From assembly GCF_021731985.1 (NCBI RefSeq), contig NZ_JAKFWH010000018.1:1-60952 (forward strand): a stretch of 60,952 bases of DNA, given 5' to 3'. Under the pieces are notes generated by a model, which saw only the letters and a program-made list of their open reading frames with translations, made no database searches and was not told the DNA's origin. Position 1 is the first letter of the stretch; every line of letters begins with the position of its first letter. The position numbers and the translations under genes are program-made. Positions 1 to 8,519 of this stretch are shown here, piece by piece. The DNA is from Nitrosomonas sp. (GTDB lineage Bacteria > Pseudomonadota > Gammaproteobacteria > Burkholderiales > Nitrosomonadaceae).

Positions 1-153
1 GACAGATTGAGTGATGCCGGATTGGCTCCAAAGGCCGTAATAGGAGCTGTCATGCGTAAACTGGCACATTTGATTTATGGGGTCATTAAATCAGAGCGGC
101 CATTTGATGCAAACTTTAATCATTCAGCACTTGCAATTCAAGACGGTATCTGA
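1..153 (+). mobile_element. IS110-family transposase, C-terminal end (5' part outside window)
   Basis: Frame 1 is open from the first base to a TGA at 151-153 and encodes about 50 residues. The pattern 'MRKLAHLIYGVIKS', then 'PFD', then a terminal 'ALAIQDGI' is typical of the extreme C-terminus of IS110-family (DEDD) transposases. Whether the element is complete upstream cannot be seen. Two short TGACCCCTTT-like repeats follow the stop and may belong to the element end. The family call rests on the conserved tail only. Confidence 0.6.
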
Positions 154-215
154 CCCCTTTCTGCGTGACCCCTTTTTGCTCGCGGCTTTGACCCGATCAA
201 TGACCGCGTCATAGA

Positions 216-1364
216 CTAGAAAAGGTCTTCCATCTCGATTACGCCGAAGCTCTTCGGATTCAGGAGTTCAGCGGCCTTTGGCTTGATGTGCACGTCTCCC
301 TGCACCCGAACCAATTTTCCCTGGTCATGGGCGATAACTGCCAAGTGATAGTCATCACCTTTCAACTCGACTCGAACCTTGCGCTCTACATCACCAATCA
401 TGGAATCCAGCGTGATAGTGCCGGCAGTCTCATCCTTTGGTCGAACTAGCTTCGTGATGTGGCCGGTTAGGACTCGATCAGGCAAGACGTAGTCGTCCTT
501 GTAGTAGCTGGAGACTTGCTCCAGTACCTCGACATGGTTTCCATCAAACTCGAACTTGCGAGGCACGTTCTCGAACATCGGACCAGCCGCAGCTGTGACG
601 GTAATCTCGAATGTTCGGTTGTGCTTCTCGCCACTGAAACCGAGCAACGCATCGCAGAGATTCGCACTAACGCCTGAGAGTACAGCGTCATCAAACGCTT
701 TGAGGTTCCCTGTCTTCTCATACGTCGTGCTCGCTTTCGCAAGAGCATCTAGCCCAGTTACAAGACTCCACGTGATCGCCTGCGAGAGAGGTACGGCATC
801 AGCGGTCTCTTGATCCGCAACAACTTGGTCGACAACAAAGTTCGCCTGGTTCGGCACGATCACATTGACAACGTAGCTGCCAATCTCTGTTTGTCCAAGC
901 AGGAGCGTGTCGAGACATTCTCGAGCATCCTTCGGCGCGGGCCCGGAGAAATGCCTGCGCTTGGCGTAGATGGCCTGGGCGGCAGCTGACAGCATATCCT
1001 TTGCCTTTGAGATAAGTAGTACGCCATCGTTAATCGGGATAGTGCCGTCTTCCGTATCCGCGTGAATAACTCTGACGGTGATGGCGTTTAAGAAAAGTCT
1101 TTTGACGTCGCCAATAGCCTCAAAAACATCGCGCTTCTCAAACGATGCGAGGGCAATGAGCGCATCACGAACTCGTTGCTGAAAGTCCTTGGCATTTGAG
1201 GCCGGCAGCACGACCTCTGCATCCTCATCTTGGTGCCGATGCCAGATCGTCGCGACGTTCCGAATCTTGCCATCTTCGAACCATTGCTTTGACTGCAGAT
1301 AGGCCTGCAGCTGCTCAACGGACACCGGCGGAGTATGACGATTGTGGCGCTCGTTTTCGCTCAT
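216..1364 (-). CDS. Hypothetical protein, second gene of a DUF4365 two-gene cassette
   Basis: This 382-residue protein is not recognised. It has no signal peptide or membrane helix. The N-terminal third is polar with many Gln, His and Asp. The middle is mixed alpha/beta. The C-terminal 120 residues (from about 'HVEVLEQVSSYYKDDY') look like a small beta-barrel, with repeated strand-like stretches such as 'RVLTGHITKLVRP' and 'GKLVRVQGDVHIKP', comparable to an OB- or SH3-type fold. The start codon overlaps the stop of the DUF4365-like gene by 4 bases, so the two are translationally coupled and probably act together. The pair sits between IS remnants, which suggests horizontal transfer. A defence or toxin-type role is possible but is inference only. 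Confidence 0.6.
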   Translation of the reverse strand: MSENERHNRHTPPVSVEQLQAYLQSKQWFEDGKIRNVATIWHRHQDEDAEVVLPASNAKDFQQRVRDALIALASFEKRDVFEAIGDVKRLFLNAITVRVIHADTEDGTIPINDGVLLISKAKDMLSAAAQAIYAKRRHFSGPAPKDARECLDTLLLGQTEIGSYVVNVIVPNQANFVVDQVVADQETADAVPLSQAITWSLVTGLDALAKASTTYEKTGNLKAFDDAVLSGVSANLCDALLGFSGEKHNRTFEITVTAAAGPMFENVPRKFEFDGNHVEVLEQVSSYYKDDYVLPDRVLTGHITKLVRPKDETAGTITLDSMIGDVERKVRVELKGDDYHLAVIAHDQGKLVRVQGDVHIKPKAAELLNPKSFGVIEMEDLF

Positions 1365-1864
1365 AGCGACTCTCCCGCACTCGCACGGTCCATCATCTGC
1401 AAAAGTGTCGCGCTAGTCAGGCGTTGCGTAAGGGGTACGTCAATTGTGACTGAAGCTTCGTTATCGGTCGGTCCATAGTGTCGGAGCGACAACCAATGGC
1501 ACGACTTGAACAAGGCGATGTGGTCATCGTGGTTGGCGATCCACTGATCCAGATCATCTGGCACAAGCAACACTGCAAGGTAACGCGGCACGACTACCTC
1601 CTCGCCGCGAAGGTCATTGTAGTTTTTGATCTTCAGCGGAAATTTGATGACGTCATCCGCAATTAGGTCTTGCGACGAGCACTTGAGTTGGATCTGAATC
1701 ATTGGGCTGCGTATTCTGCCCAGGCCGAAGTGCCCCTTCGCTTGAAAAGTGATATCGATGCTGTCGTTATCAACCCGAAAGTCGCCACGGTTCAGCCCTG
1801 CATGAGCCGCTAGCGCACACACGTAAGCATACTGGAACTCCTCTTTTTGCCTTTGTTGATCCAT
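1361..1864 (-). CDS. DUF4365-like protein (possible PD-(D/E)xK-type nuclease fold)
   Basis: The protein has 167 residues. Near the N-terminus the pattern 'NDSIDITFQAKG', then about 12 residues, then 'IQIQLKCSSQ' matches the D...QxK core seen in DUF4365 proteins and in related endonuclease-like folds. Further on, 'PRYLAVLLVPDD' and 'HWLSLRH' are also typical of DUF4365. The Asp and the Gln-Leu-Lys would be the metal-site candidates. It overlaps the downstream 382-residue gene by 4 bases (ATGA). DUF4365 genes are often found in accessory islands. Nuclease activity is inferred from motif order only. Upstream, 1865-2145 (281 bases) shows no gene I can support. Confidence 0.65.
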   Translation of the reverse strand: MDQQRQKEEFQYAYVCALAAHAGLNRGDFRVDNDSIDITFQAKGHFGLGRIRSPMIQIQLKCSSQDLIADDVIKFPLKIKNYNDLRGEEVVVPRYLAVLLVPDDLDQWIANHDDHIALFKSCHWLSLRHYGPTDNEASVTIDVPLTQRLTSATLLQMMDRASAGESL

Positions 1865-2145
1865 ACGTTCTCTAGCACCCCTCCAGAGAGTCTAATGTTA
1901 CACGAGGTTGTCCGGAGTTTCGCGCAAAGCAGCCATTTTCATCATCTGTTGAATATGTCCGAAAAGGCCGAAAAGAAGCCTCTCGTGGCAAACGAAATGA
2001 CCGACTCCAATGTGTCGCGAGCAGCCCTTGGCGAACGACTACCCCCGCAAAGTAGCAGAAATAGCGCTGGCGCATACCATTGGCGACAATGTAAACAACC
2101 CAGCGGGGTGTTAATCAGCCTCCAACAATTAGCATTCAGAATCTA

Positions 2146-2316
2146 TCAGCGCACCGTTACTTGCGCATCCCCAGTCTGCATTGCGCCGATAACTGCGGCT
2201 TGGCCGAAACCATCAGAATTGAAAGCAGCCACTACTGCATCCGCACTTTCTGGCGCACAACTGACTAATAAGCCACCACTGGTTTGCGGGTCGCATAGCA
2301 GTTTGTGCTGACGCAT
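2146..2316 (-). pseudogene. selD: selD (selenide, water dikinase) C-terminal remnant
   Basis: Fifty-seven codons on the minus strand end in TGA and contain 'LLCDPQTSGGLLVSCAP', the hallmark near the C-terminus of SelD, followed by the normal tail with 'AAVIGAMQTGDAQVTV'. SelD makes selenophosphate from selenide and ATP and is normally about 340-350 residues, so about five sixths are missing. The homology stops abruptly near 2316; the sequence upstream is AT-rich and unrelated. The remnant lies between the DUF4365 cassette and an IS91-like remnant, so mobile-element activity probably removed the rest. Confidence 0.75.
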
Positions 2317-2530
2317 AGGAAAAATAAACGCTCTTTTTTGCTAAAGTTCATTATACGCAAACCGGATGTTTAGGCAAATATGCTGCTGAACGATCAAAAA
2401 AGCATCTGATTTTGCTTAAAGGCACAATAAAAATCCTGGCAATTAGAAGCATTTTTGCCTTTCACGCGAAAGGCGCCCAAGCAGTATGCTCAGCTCAATC
2501 AAGAAGAGAGCTGAGAAAGAAGAGTTGGAA

Positions 2531-2776
2531 TCAACTGGGATCGGAAAGACCCTGGACCTTCGCAGGTGATCGTGGCGGCGCCCGGGCAGATAAGCCGAAA
2601 TGGTTAAGAATTTTAGTGATTGCGGTTCTCTCCAGGATGGCGGCGATGATTTTCATATTCCCGCCACAATGCGGGCAGTGCTCAATGTCGATCTTAAACA
2701 CCCGTCTGAGCAAACGTGCCCGGCTGATACGCACGGAAGCCGAGGAATGCGGAACAGCCATGATCTCTGAGCGCAA
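2531..2776 (-). pseudogene. IS91-like transposase C-terminal remnant
   Basis: The predicted 81 residues contain 'DIEHCPHCGGNMKIIAAI' followed by 'ILNHFGLSARAPPRSPA'. This Cys-x2-Cys element with a trailing ARAPPR-type sequence is characteristic of the C-terminus of IS91/ISCR-type (HUH, Y2) transposases, which are about 400-500 residues when whole. The N-terminal catalytic part is absent, so this is a decayed fragment. The stretch 2317-2530 on its left holds nothing I can support. Confidence 0.6.
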
Positions 2777-2824
2777 ATTCCATTCTCAAAGTATCGACTT
2801 CTCCGACTAGGTGAGCTGCTACAA

Positions 2825-3355
2825 TCAGTCAAGACCGGGAATCTGGAATTCATTCTGATCAGCCGATAAACCGGCATGCGTGAAAAATGCTTCGTTCAAC
2901 TTTGAAACCGGAATATCCTGGCATTCCAGATTGGCAATCAATTGGTTGTTCTTCTCAACGGCAACACCGTCTTTTGCGCCCCAACCCTTACCAATTGCGG
3001 TATACACAATGTAATGGTGTTGCCCGTTGATAAAGCGGAGATAACCCCCGCCACCGCCTGCAAACATCAGAGTTCGCGCTTGAACGGATTGAGCAGCCGG
3101 AGCTGATTCGGTCAAATTCGGAAATGCCAGTTCGAGCGCATCTTTTTGCCCGAATCGATACTGCAGATAACCGCTGTTGGCTGAGAAATCATTGGAAGCA
3201 CACACTGAAACCGTTTTTTTATCGAGCGAGCAAGAAAAGATAACTTGCTCCTGCGCATGACAAAGCGATTCTGTCGCCCAAACAGGTAAGGCGGTCAGCG
3301 CGAGCAGACCGCCTAGGCAGGTAACAGCACTTAGCCTCACAGCAGCTCGCTTCAA
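2825..3355 (-). CDS. Secreted protein, partner of the GH19 enzyme
   Basis: The protein has 176 residues with a Sec signal peptide: basic start 'MKRAAVR', hydrophobic core, and a likely cut after 'LPVWA'. The mature part carries four cysteines, the phrase 'IFSCSLDKKTVSVCAS' and 'GYLQYRFG', a pattern I know from uncharacterised periplasmic proteins. The start is a TTG that shares two bases with the stop of the GH19 gene, so the two genes are coupled. A periplasmic protein coupled to a peptidoglycan-cleaving enzyme could be an immunity or inhibitor protein that protects the producer's own wall. That role is inference; no function is established from the sequence. Confidence 0.6.
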   Translation of the reverse strand: MKRAAVRLSAVTCLGGLLALTALPVWATESLCHAQEQVIFSCSLDKKTVSVCASNDFSANSGYLQYRFGQKDALELAFPNLTESAPAAQSVQARTLMFAGGGGGYLRFINGQHHYIVYTAIGKGWGAKDGVAVEKNNQLIANLECQDIPVSKLNEAFFTHAGLSADQNEFQIPGLD

Positions 3356-3951
3356 GCCAACAGCGGATAATAATTTTTAAAATGTTTGATACGGTCATCT
3401 AAACCGATGACTCCGCCATTCACTTTTTTAGTTATCTTTGTCACCACGTCGTCGCTTGCCCCTTCATCGGCCAATTGATTGAGTAAACGAGAATTCCAGA
3501 ACCAGGCTGCTGACAACAAAGGATATTTTGAAGCCACCAAATCGGGATTATTCAAAATATCATCACTGACAGTCTGAGCAAACTTGCTGTAATTGTCTTT
3601 TCCAGTCAGTTGAATATAACCTCTTCCCCGGTATTTATAGCCTTCTTTGCTGGCTTCGTCGCCATTCCCCATTCTGCCGCCATAGACCCTTGATGCAATC
3701 TTTTCTGGTTGGCGCGCATAACTATCCGCCAAATTATCAGGAAAGTATTTTGGAAAGATCTTTTTTAACCCATCAGCAGAATAGTTTAAATTCTCCTCGC
3801 GCGCTTTAAAATCCATACTTTCATGCGCACATTGCGCCAGAAAGTGCGCCAGGCGTAGTGGTGTATTGATAGCAAACTTCTCGGCGCAATCAGGGATTTG
3901 ATCGAGCACGGCATCCGGAATGCTGGTTTTCAATCCATCTATTGATAACAT
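3352..3951 (-). CDS. Glycoside hydrolase family 19 / endolysin-like chitinase
   Basis: The protein has 199 residues, the usual size of single-domain GH19 endolysins. 'FLAQCAHESMDFKAREEN' holds the catalytic Glu44 in the family's HE(T/S) motif, and 'YKYRGRGYIQLTGKDNY' is the conserved substrate-cleft segment. Such enzymes cut beta-1,4 links in chitin or peptidoglycan; in bacteria without chitin metabolism the peptidoglycan role is more likely. There is no signal peptide, so export would need a holin, lysis, or a contact-dependent system such as type VI secretion. The gene is followed, with overlap, by a secreted partner. No phage structural gene is nearby, so this is not part of an intact prophage. 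Confidence 0.8.
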   Translation of the reverse strand: MLSIDGLKTSIPDAVLDQIPDCAEKFAINTPLRLAHFLAQCAHESMDFKAREENLNYSADGLKKIFPKYFPDNLADSYARQPEKIASRVYGGRMGNGDEASKEGYKYRGRGYIQLTGKDNYSKFAQTVSDDILNNPDLVASKYPLLSAAWFWNSRLLNQLADEGASDDVVTKITKKVNGGVIGLDDRIKHFKNYYPLLA

Positions 3952-4055
3952 TATGACTCCTCCAATGATTTAATAGAGTTAAGTAACCTACCCAAGTACA
4001 ATTGAAGCATAGGTCCCAATAATATAATAGCAATCTTTAAAACTACAGTTTTCCT

Positions 4056-5849
4056 ATGTCCACGATTAAGCCGCTCCCCGAGTTATTGATTAATCAGATC
4101 GCCGCCGGTGAAGTAGTCGAACGCCCTGCTTCGGCGCTCAAGGAGATTCTGGAAAATAGTGTCGATGCAGGCGCAAAGAAAATTACCGTGCAACTTCTGC
4201 AAGGCGGCGTCAAGCAGATTCGCGTCATGGATGACGGTATGGGCATCGCCAAAGAGGAATTGCTGCTGGCCTTGACACGCCATAGCACCAGCAAAATCAG
4301 CACGCTGGAAGATTTACACAAAATCACCAGCCTGGGTTTTCGCGGTGAAGCGCTGGCAAGTATCGCCGCCGTGTCGAGACTGACATTAGCCAGCCGCCAA
4401 GCCGGGCAAAGTCATGCCTGGCAGATACAGGTCGATGGTAAATCGATCTCGCAGCCAGAGCCTTCTTCGCTGACAAGTGGAACAACTCTAGACGTGAACG
4501 ATTTATATTTCAATATCCCCGCACGGCGCAAATTCCTAAAATCGGAAGCCACCGAACTCGCGCACTGTGACGAAGTATTCAAGCGTATTGCGCTATCCCA
4601 AGCCGGTATCGAGTTTGTATTACAACATAATGGTAAGGTGCGCCGCCAGTTACGCGCAGCCAACTCAGCACAACGAATCCAATCGATATTGGGTGAAGAA
4701 TTTGGCCAAACCGCTGCATTTGTTGATGAGCGGTCTATAGATATTTCTCTGCATGGCATGGTAGCGCTACCGGCCTATGCACGTTCATCACGGGATGCAC
4801 AATATTTTTTCGTGAATAACCGTTTTGTCAGCGACAAGCTGATCTCGCACGCTCTGCGCGAAGCCTATCGGGATGTATTGCATTTGGACAAACATCCGGC
4901 TTTTGTTCTGTTTCTGGATATCGACCCGGAAGGCGTTGATGTGAATGTGCATCCGACGAAAACAGAGGTCCGTTTCCGTGAGTCACGCGCGCTGCATCAA
5001 TTCATTTTTCATGCAATCAACAAGGCACTGGCTTCGCCCAACAAAGGAATGGAAACCGGCGAATCAATGCAAGCAACGCGGTCATTCCCTGCTTACCCCA
5101 GAGCCGCCCCTACACAGCCTAATACCGTGTCGCAACCGGCAAGCTTTTATCGCACGTTATTTGGTACGGAAGTTAATTCATACCAACCGGCGCCGATAAA
5201 CACAGCGCCTGTCACACCCGTTGAGAAATCGGATCAACCCGGCATAGCGAAAGAAGAACAGGATAGCCATCCACTCGGTTTCGCGCTGGGACAACTGCAC
5301 TGTGTTTATATTCTGGCGCAAAATACGCGCGGCCTGGTGGTTGTGGACATGCACGCCGCACATGAGCGGATTATGTACGAAAAGCTCAAGCAGGCGCTTG
5401 ATCGTCATGAAATACCGATGCAGCCGTTGCTGATTCCGGTCACTTTTTACGCCGATGGGCTGGAAGTCGCTGTCGTGGAAGAAAATCAGACAACGCTGGA
5501 TCAATTGGGATTCGAAATCGCAATCCTGTCACCCACCACACTGGCAGTCCGCGCAGTCCCGGCGACGCTACAACACGCCGACATTGCGCAGCTCACGCAC
5601 GATATCTTGCGCGAAATCCGTGAATACGGCGCCAGTCAGATTCTAACCGCAAAACGCAACGAAATACTTGCCACCATGGCCTGCCACGGCGCAATCCGCG
5701 CCAACCGCAAACTGACGATCGAAGAAATGAACGCCTTGTTGCGCGAAATGGAAATTACTGAGCGAGCAGACCAATGCAACCACGGCAGACCGACCTGGTT
5801 TGAGACCAGCTTGGCTGATCTGGATAAGTTATTTATGCGTGGGAAGTAA
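4056..5849 (+). CDS. mutL: DNA mismatch repair protein MutL (endonuclease type)
   Basis: The 597-residue protein couples MutS mismatch recognition to strand removal. The N-terminal GHKL ATPase (about 1-330) shows 'ENSVDAGAK', 'DDGMGI' and 'GFRGEALASI'. A variable linker follows, then the C-terminal dimerisation domain (about 410-597). That domain contains 'DMHAAHERIMYE', which fits the DQHA(x)2E(x)4E metal-binding motif of nicking MutL proteins, plus 'ACHGAIRA' and 'CNHGRPT'. This indicates a MutH-independent endonuclease, unlike E. coli MutL. The start follows an AT-rich gap with no clear Shine-Dalgarno. The miaA gene that often follows mutL in related bacteria is not here. Confidence 0.95.
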   Translation: MSTIKPLPELLINQIAAGEVVERPASALKEILENSVDAGAKKITVQLLQGGVKQIRVMDDGMGIAKEELLLALTRHSTSKISTLEDLHKITSLGFRGEALASIAAVSRLTLASRQAGQSHAWQIQVDGKSISQPEPSSLTSGTTLDVNDLYFNIPARRKFLKSEATELAHCDEVFKRIALSQAGIEFVLQHNGKVRRQLRAANSAQRIQSILGEEFGQTAAFVDERSIDISLHGMVALPAYARSSRDAQYFFVNNRFVSDKLISHALREAYRDVLHLDKHPAFVLFLDIDPEGVDVNVHPTKTEVRFRESRALHQFIFHAINKALASPNKGMETGESMQATRSFPAYPRAAPTQPNTVSQPASFYRTLFGTEVNSYQPAPINTAPVTPVEKSDQPGIAKEEQDSHPLGFALGQLHCVYILAQNTRGLVVVDMHAAHERIMYEKLKQALDRHEIPMQPLLIPVTFYADGLEVAVVEENQTTLDQLGFEIAILSPTTLAVRAVPATLQHADIAQLTHDILREIREYGASQILTAKRNEILATMACHGAIRANRKLTIEEMNALLREMEITERADQCNHGRPTWFETSLADLDKLFMRGK

Positions 5850-5869
5850 AAGTGATATTTTTAGATTCT

Positions 5870-6649
5870 TCACTGCATGCTCTCGCGCAGCTCAATCAAC
5901 ACTTGATCAGCCGCATCTACCCGGATGATGCCAAACCGCGGATATTCTATGTCGAGGATGACATACACTGTGATGGCTGCCATTGCAGCAAATACGATAG
6001 GATGAACCCATCGATGCGGATTACTCCTGGCCATGCTATAGCCGCCTATAAACGAGCAACCGAATCCGAATACAAACAGTAGAACGAAGATAATCATTGG
6101 CGGATGCATCATCATAGCCATCTTCCGCGTCGTGGTGATATCAATCATCTCATTCAATGCAGGAAGGAGCACAACACAGGTAGACGGATTAGCCTGCATA
6201 CGGCAAGCTGCTACCGCCTGAGTCCAAATCGTATTCTGCAGCACCACGCCTTTGGCCCATTCTTGTTGTGCCGCTTCCACATCGGGAAGCTTCTTATAAA
6301 CTTCTAGCCGGGAATCCAAATATTGACGGAATAATTCTTGTAATGCCGCTTGCGCATCAGGAGCAACCAAATCTAACCTAAGGTAGGCAGTACCGATTGC
6401 ATTGGTTTCCTCGGAAATCAGATGCCGTCGTTCGTCGAACCGTGATGCTGCACCGGAAAAGGTGAATGCAATCAGCAAGCCGAATAGCGCGAAAATGGCA
6501 GCTTCCATCGTTCCACTACTTGTCGCGTCTGCTTCTTCTGGATTCTTCGTTATCTGGCGAATGCCTATGCGTCGGCCAATTTCCTGGAATAGGAGCATGC
6601 CGAGAAACAAACCAATGCCAACCAGGATGGGAGTAAAAGTGTAGTTCAT
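5870..6649 (-). CDS. DUF4239 (bestrophin-like) membrane protein
   Basis: The protein has 259 residues. Helices lie at about 5-22 and 50-70, then a soluble mostly helical segment of about 110 residues, then two helices near the C-terminus ('MIIFVLLFVFGFGCSFIGGYSMA' region and 'IVFAAMAAITVYVILDIEYPR'). The segment 'LFGLLIAFTFSGAASRFDERR' followed by 'EETNAIGTAYLRLDL' is characteristic of DUF4239 proteins, which are compared to bestrophin-type anion channels. It converges on mutL with only 20 bases between. Function and transported ion are unknown. The upstream gap to 6920 (271 bases, AT-rich) holds only possible promoters. Confidence 0.75.
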   Translation of the reverse strand: MNYTFTPILVGIGLFLGMLLFQEIGRRIGIRQITKNPEEADATSSGTMEAAIFALFGLLIAFTFSGAASRFDERRHLISEETNAIGTAYLRLDLVAPDAQAALQELFRQYLDSRLEVYKKLPDVEAAQQEWAKGVVLQNTIWTQAVAACRMQANPSTCVVLLPALNEMIDITTTRKMAMMMHPPMIIFVLLFVFGFGCSFIGGYSMARSNPHRWVHPIVFAAMAAITVYVILDIEYPRFGIIRVDAADQVLIELRESMQ

Positions 6650-6920
6650 GATTTTATTCTTCTCTCCATAAAGATTGCGTCAGTTGAAGGAGATACTGGT
6701 AATGCGTTTAAAAGTGCTTTAAGCTCACTTAATTCTCGCAGCGGCTTTATTCGTAACTGCCAATTTTACAAATATAACAAATACTGTATCGCCAATTCCG
6801 CATAAATACGAGCTAACCTTAATAATCAGTTTAAAATTGTATCAGTTACGGGAAAGTTAAATCGCTCAGCAGTCATTAAGTTTCTTTTACCCCCATTAAA
6901 TTTGCGAAAGGGTTAATACG

Positions 6921-8234
6921 ATGAATACGGATAAAACACCTGATAGCGCTCAGACTACAGCCAGTCAACCCGATCAGCCTCCTGTTGTAAATACCGGTGT
7001 TGAGAATACAAAATCCCTATCTGGCAATCCGGGTTTGTTTGACCGTTTGATATCATCGATTCCTGAGCAAATAAAAAAGAGTTGGTTTTGGATTCTTGCC
7101 TATAGTTTTAATTTCGTGTATTTCATAGTGGCTCTGATACGTGCCAGTCAGGAAGCCGATGTTTCATTCACCATCCCGATGCTTCCTGGAATCATCTTTA
7201 CCTGCATCATTTTCGTACAAATCTACGCAGATCCAATTGAACCGATTCCGGCCGATGGACTCAGTCGGGACGAAAGAGAGACGCTGGAAAAGAAAAGGTC
7301 GCACCAGCGGTATAAATGGATGATATTCGCATACAGCTTCATGCTGCTGTCATTAATGCTGACCTTCTATCCTTTCATCAATCCTTTTCATGACAAGAAG
7401 ACTGAAACACTCCGTGATCAACCGATCGCGGTGTTTATTGGCTGCTCCTTAGATAACAAAGACAAGCATTTAAGTTGTTTCAAATCCAAATTGGCTAGCG
7501 AAGGAGAAAAACAACACGATGAACAGGTGATCGGAACATGGGTGATCAATATTGGCGGCTATATTAACCAATGCAAAGAGGAAAACGGAAATGCGGCGGC
7601 TTGTCAGGTCAGCGACGGCTTGCTGGTTCCACTCTATTTCATTATCCTGGCGCTGATGGGCGGCAGCATCAGCTTAACCCGGAGGCTCCCGGAACTGCAA
7701 AAACAGGTTAGCTCAGAGCATATCGCAACAGAACAGCAACCCAGGCTCACACAATATGAATTCCGTGAGCATTTGATTTTTCAGATCGTGCAGTTCATCT
7801 CGGCGCCTTTTCTTGCGATTCTTGCTTATTATCTGATTGAACCCAGCAACCTCACCAATTCAGTCGCCCTGGCATTCACAGCCGGATTTGCATCGGAAAC
7901 AATTCTGCTCATGGTACGATCCATTGCCAACAAAGTCACCCCGGGAAGCGGCGAAGTACCGCAGTATGGCGCCGTCGCAGGTGTCGTTACCTTTAAAGAC
8001 ATAACGGCGAAAAAAGCGGAAGTATTCCTTTCCGAATCACCTCAAATCCACTCGATTACCGACGAGCAAGGATTTTATGTGCTGAGTAACGTACCGGTCG
8101 GTGAACATAGCATCAGCATCAAATCGGTCGACAATGAAGAAATTCTTAAAAAAGACACGGTAAAAATTGACCGCGCTCAGGCGATTGTTAAAAAGAATGT
8201 AATGATTATTGCGGAAGATTTGGTGCAAAAGTAA
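6921..8234 (+). CDS. Six-helix membrane protein with C-terminal carboxypeptidase-regulatory-like domain
   Basis: The protein has 437 residues and was not recognised as a named family. After a Pro/Gln/Thr-rich N-terminus of about 45 residues, membrane helices are predicted by eye at about 55-72, 84-102, 133-152, 234-252, 285-305 and 313-332. The loop 155-230 carries four cysteines (175, 186, 218, 228), which could form disulfides if it faces the periplasm. Residues about 350-435 ('AVAGVVTFKD', 'SITDEQGFYVLSNVPVGEHSI') match the beta-sandwich CarboxypepD-regulatory-like fold, normally found outside the membrane. AGGG lies 9 bases before the ATG. It is a single gene with no clear operon partner. 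Confidence 0.6.
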   Translation: MNTDKTPDSAQTTASQPDQPPVVNTGVENTKSLSGNPGLFDRLISSIPEQIKKSWFWILAYSFNFVYFIVALIRASQEADVSFTIPMLPGIIFTCIIFVQIYADPIEPIPADGLSRDERETLEKKRSHQRYKWMIFAYSFMLLSLMLTFYPFINPFHDKKTETLRDQPIAVFIGCSLDNKDKHLSCFKSKLASEGEKQHDEQVIGTWVINIGGYINQCKEENGNAAACQVSDGLLVPLYFIILALMGGSISLTRRLPELQKQVSSEHIATEQQPRLTQYEFREHLIFQIVQFISAPFLAILAYYLIEPSNLTNSVALAFTAGFASETILLMVRSIANKVTPGSGEVPQYGAVAGVVTFKDITAKKAEVFLSESPQIHSITDEQGFYVLSNVPVGEHSISIKSVDNEEILKKDTVKIDRAQAIVKKNVMIIAEDLVQK

Positions 8235-8324
8235 TGCAAGTATCTTAGCCTTGCACGCACAATTTGACTAAACGCTTCACTGCATCATGCGGCTGGAAGA
8301 ATGAAATCTGCGTATCAATAGAGG

Positions 8325-8388
8325 CCTCTGAATAACTGTCATTTCGAGCATAGCGAGAAATCTATGCAGCTGATTGCCAAAGATTCCT
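8325..8388 (+). repeat. Dispersed intergenic repeat, copy A (partial)
   Basis: This stretch shares its left end and centre (CTGAATAACTGTCATTTCGA, AGCGAGAAATCTAT and GATTGCCAAAGATTCCT) with the element at 26139-26248. The right inverted end is not recognisable, so this is a truncated copy. It lies in the 285-base gap after the membrane protein gene; the rest of that gap shows no gene. Confidence 0.7.
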
Positions 8389-8519
8389 TTATGATTTTAA
8401 ACTTTAAGAAATAAAGATCTTCTTGCTTGGCAATTCACTCATTTGGATAAATCGAACCACTGATTTACTATGATTCTTATTTAAAACTTTATGCTCATTA
8501 GAAACTCGGCTTCCGCCCA

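Noticed and set aside
1847..2311. Plus-strand open frame of 154 codons
   Set aside because: It runs antisense to the selD remnant and through noncoding sequence, shows no domain or ribosome site, and has no coding-like composition.
2412..2810. Plus-strand open frame of 132 codons
   Set aside because: It is antisense to the IS91-like remnant, whose conserved Cys motif is convincing.
3352..3951. Prophage
   Set aside because: The endolysin-like gene stands without any terminase, portal, capsid or tail gene, or integrase.
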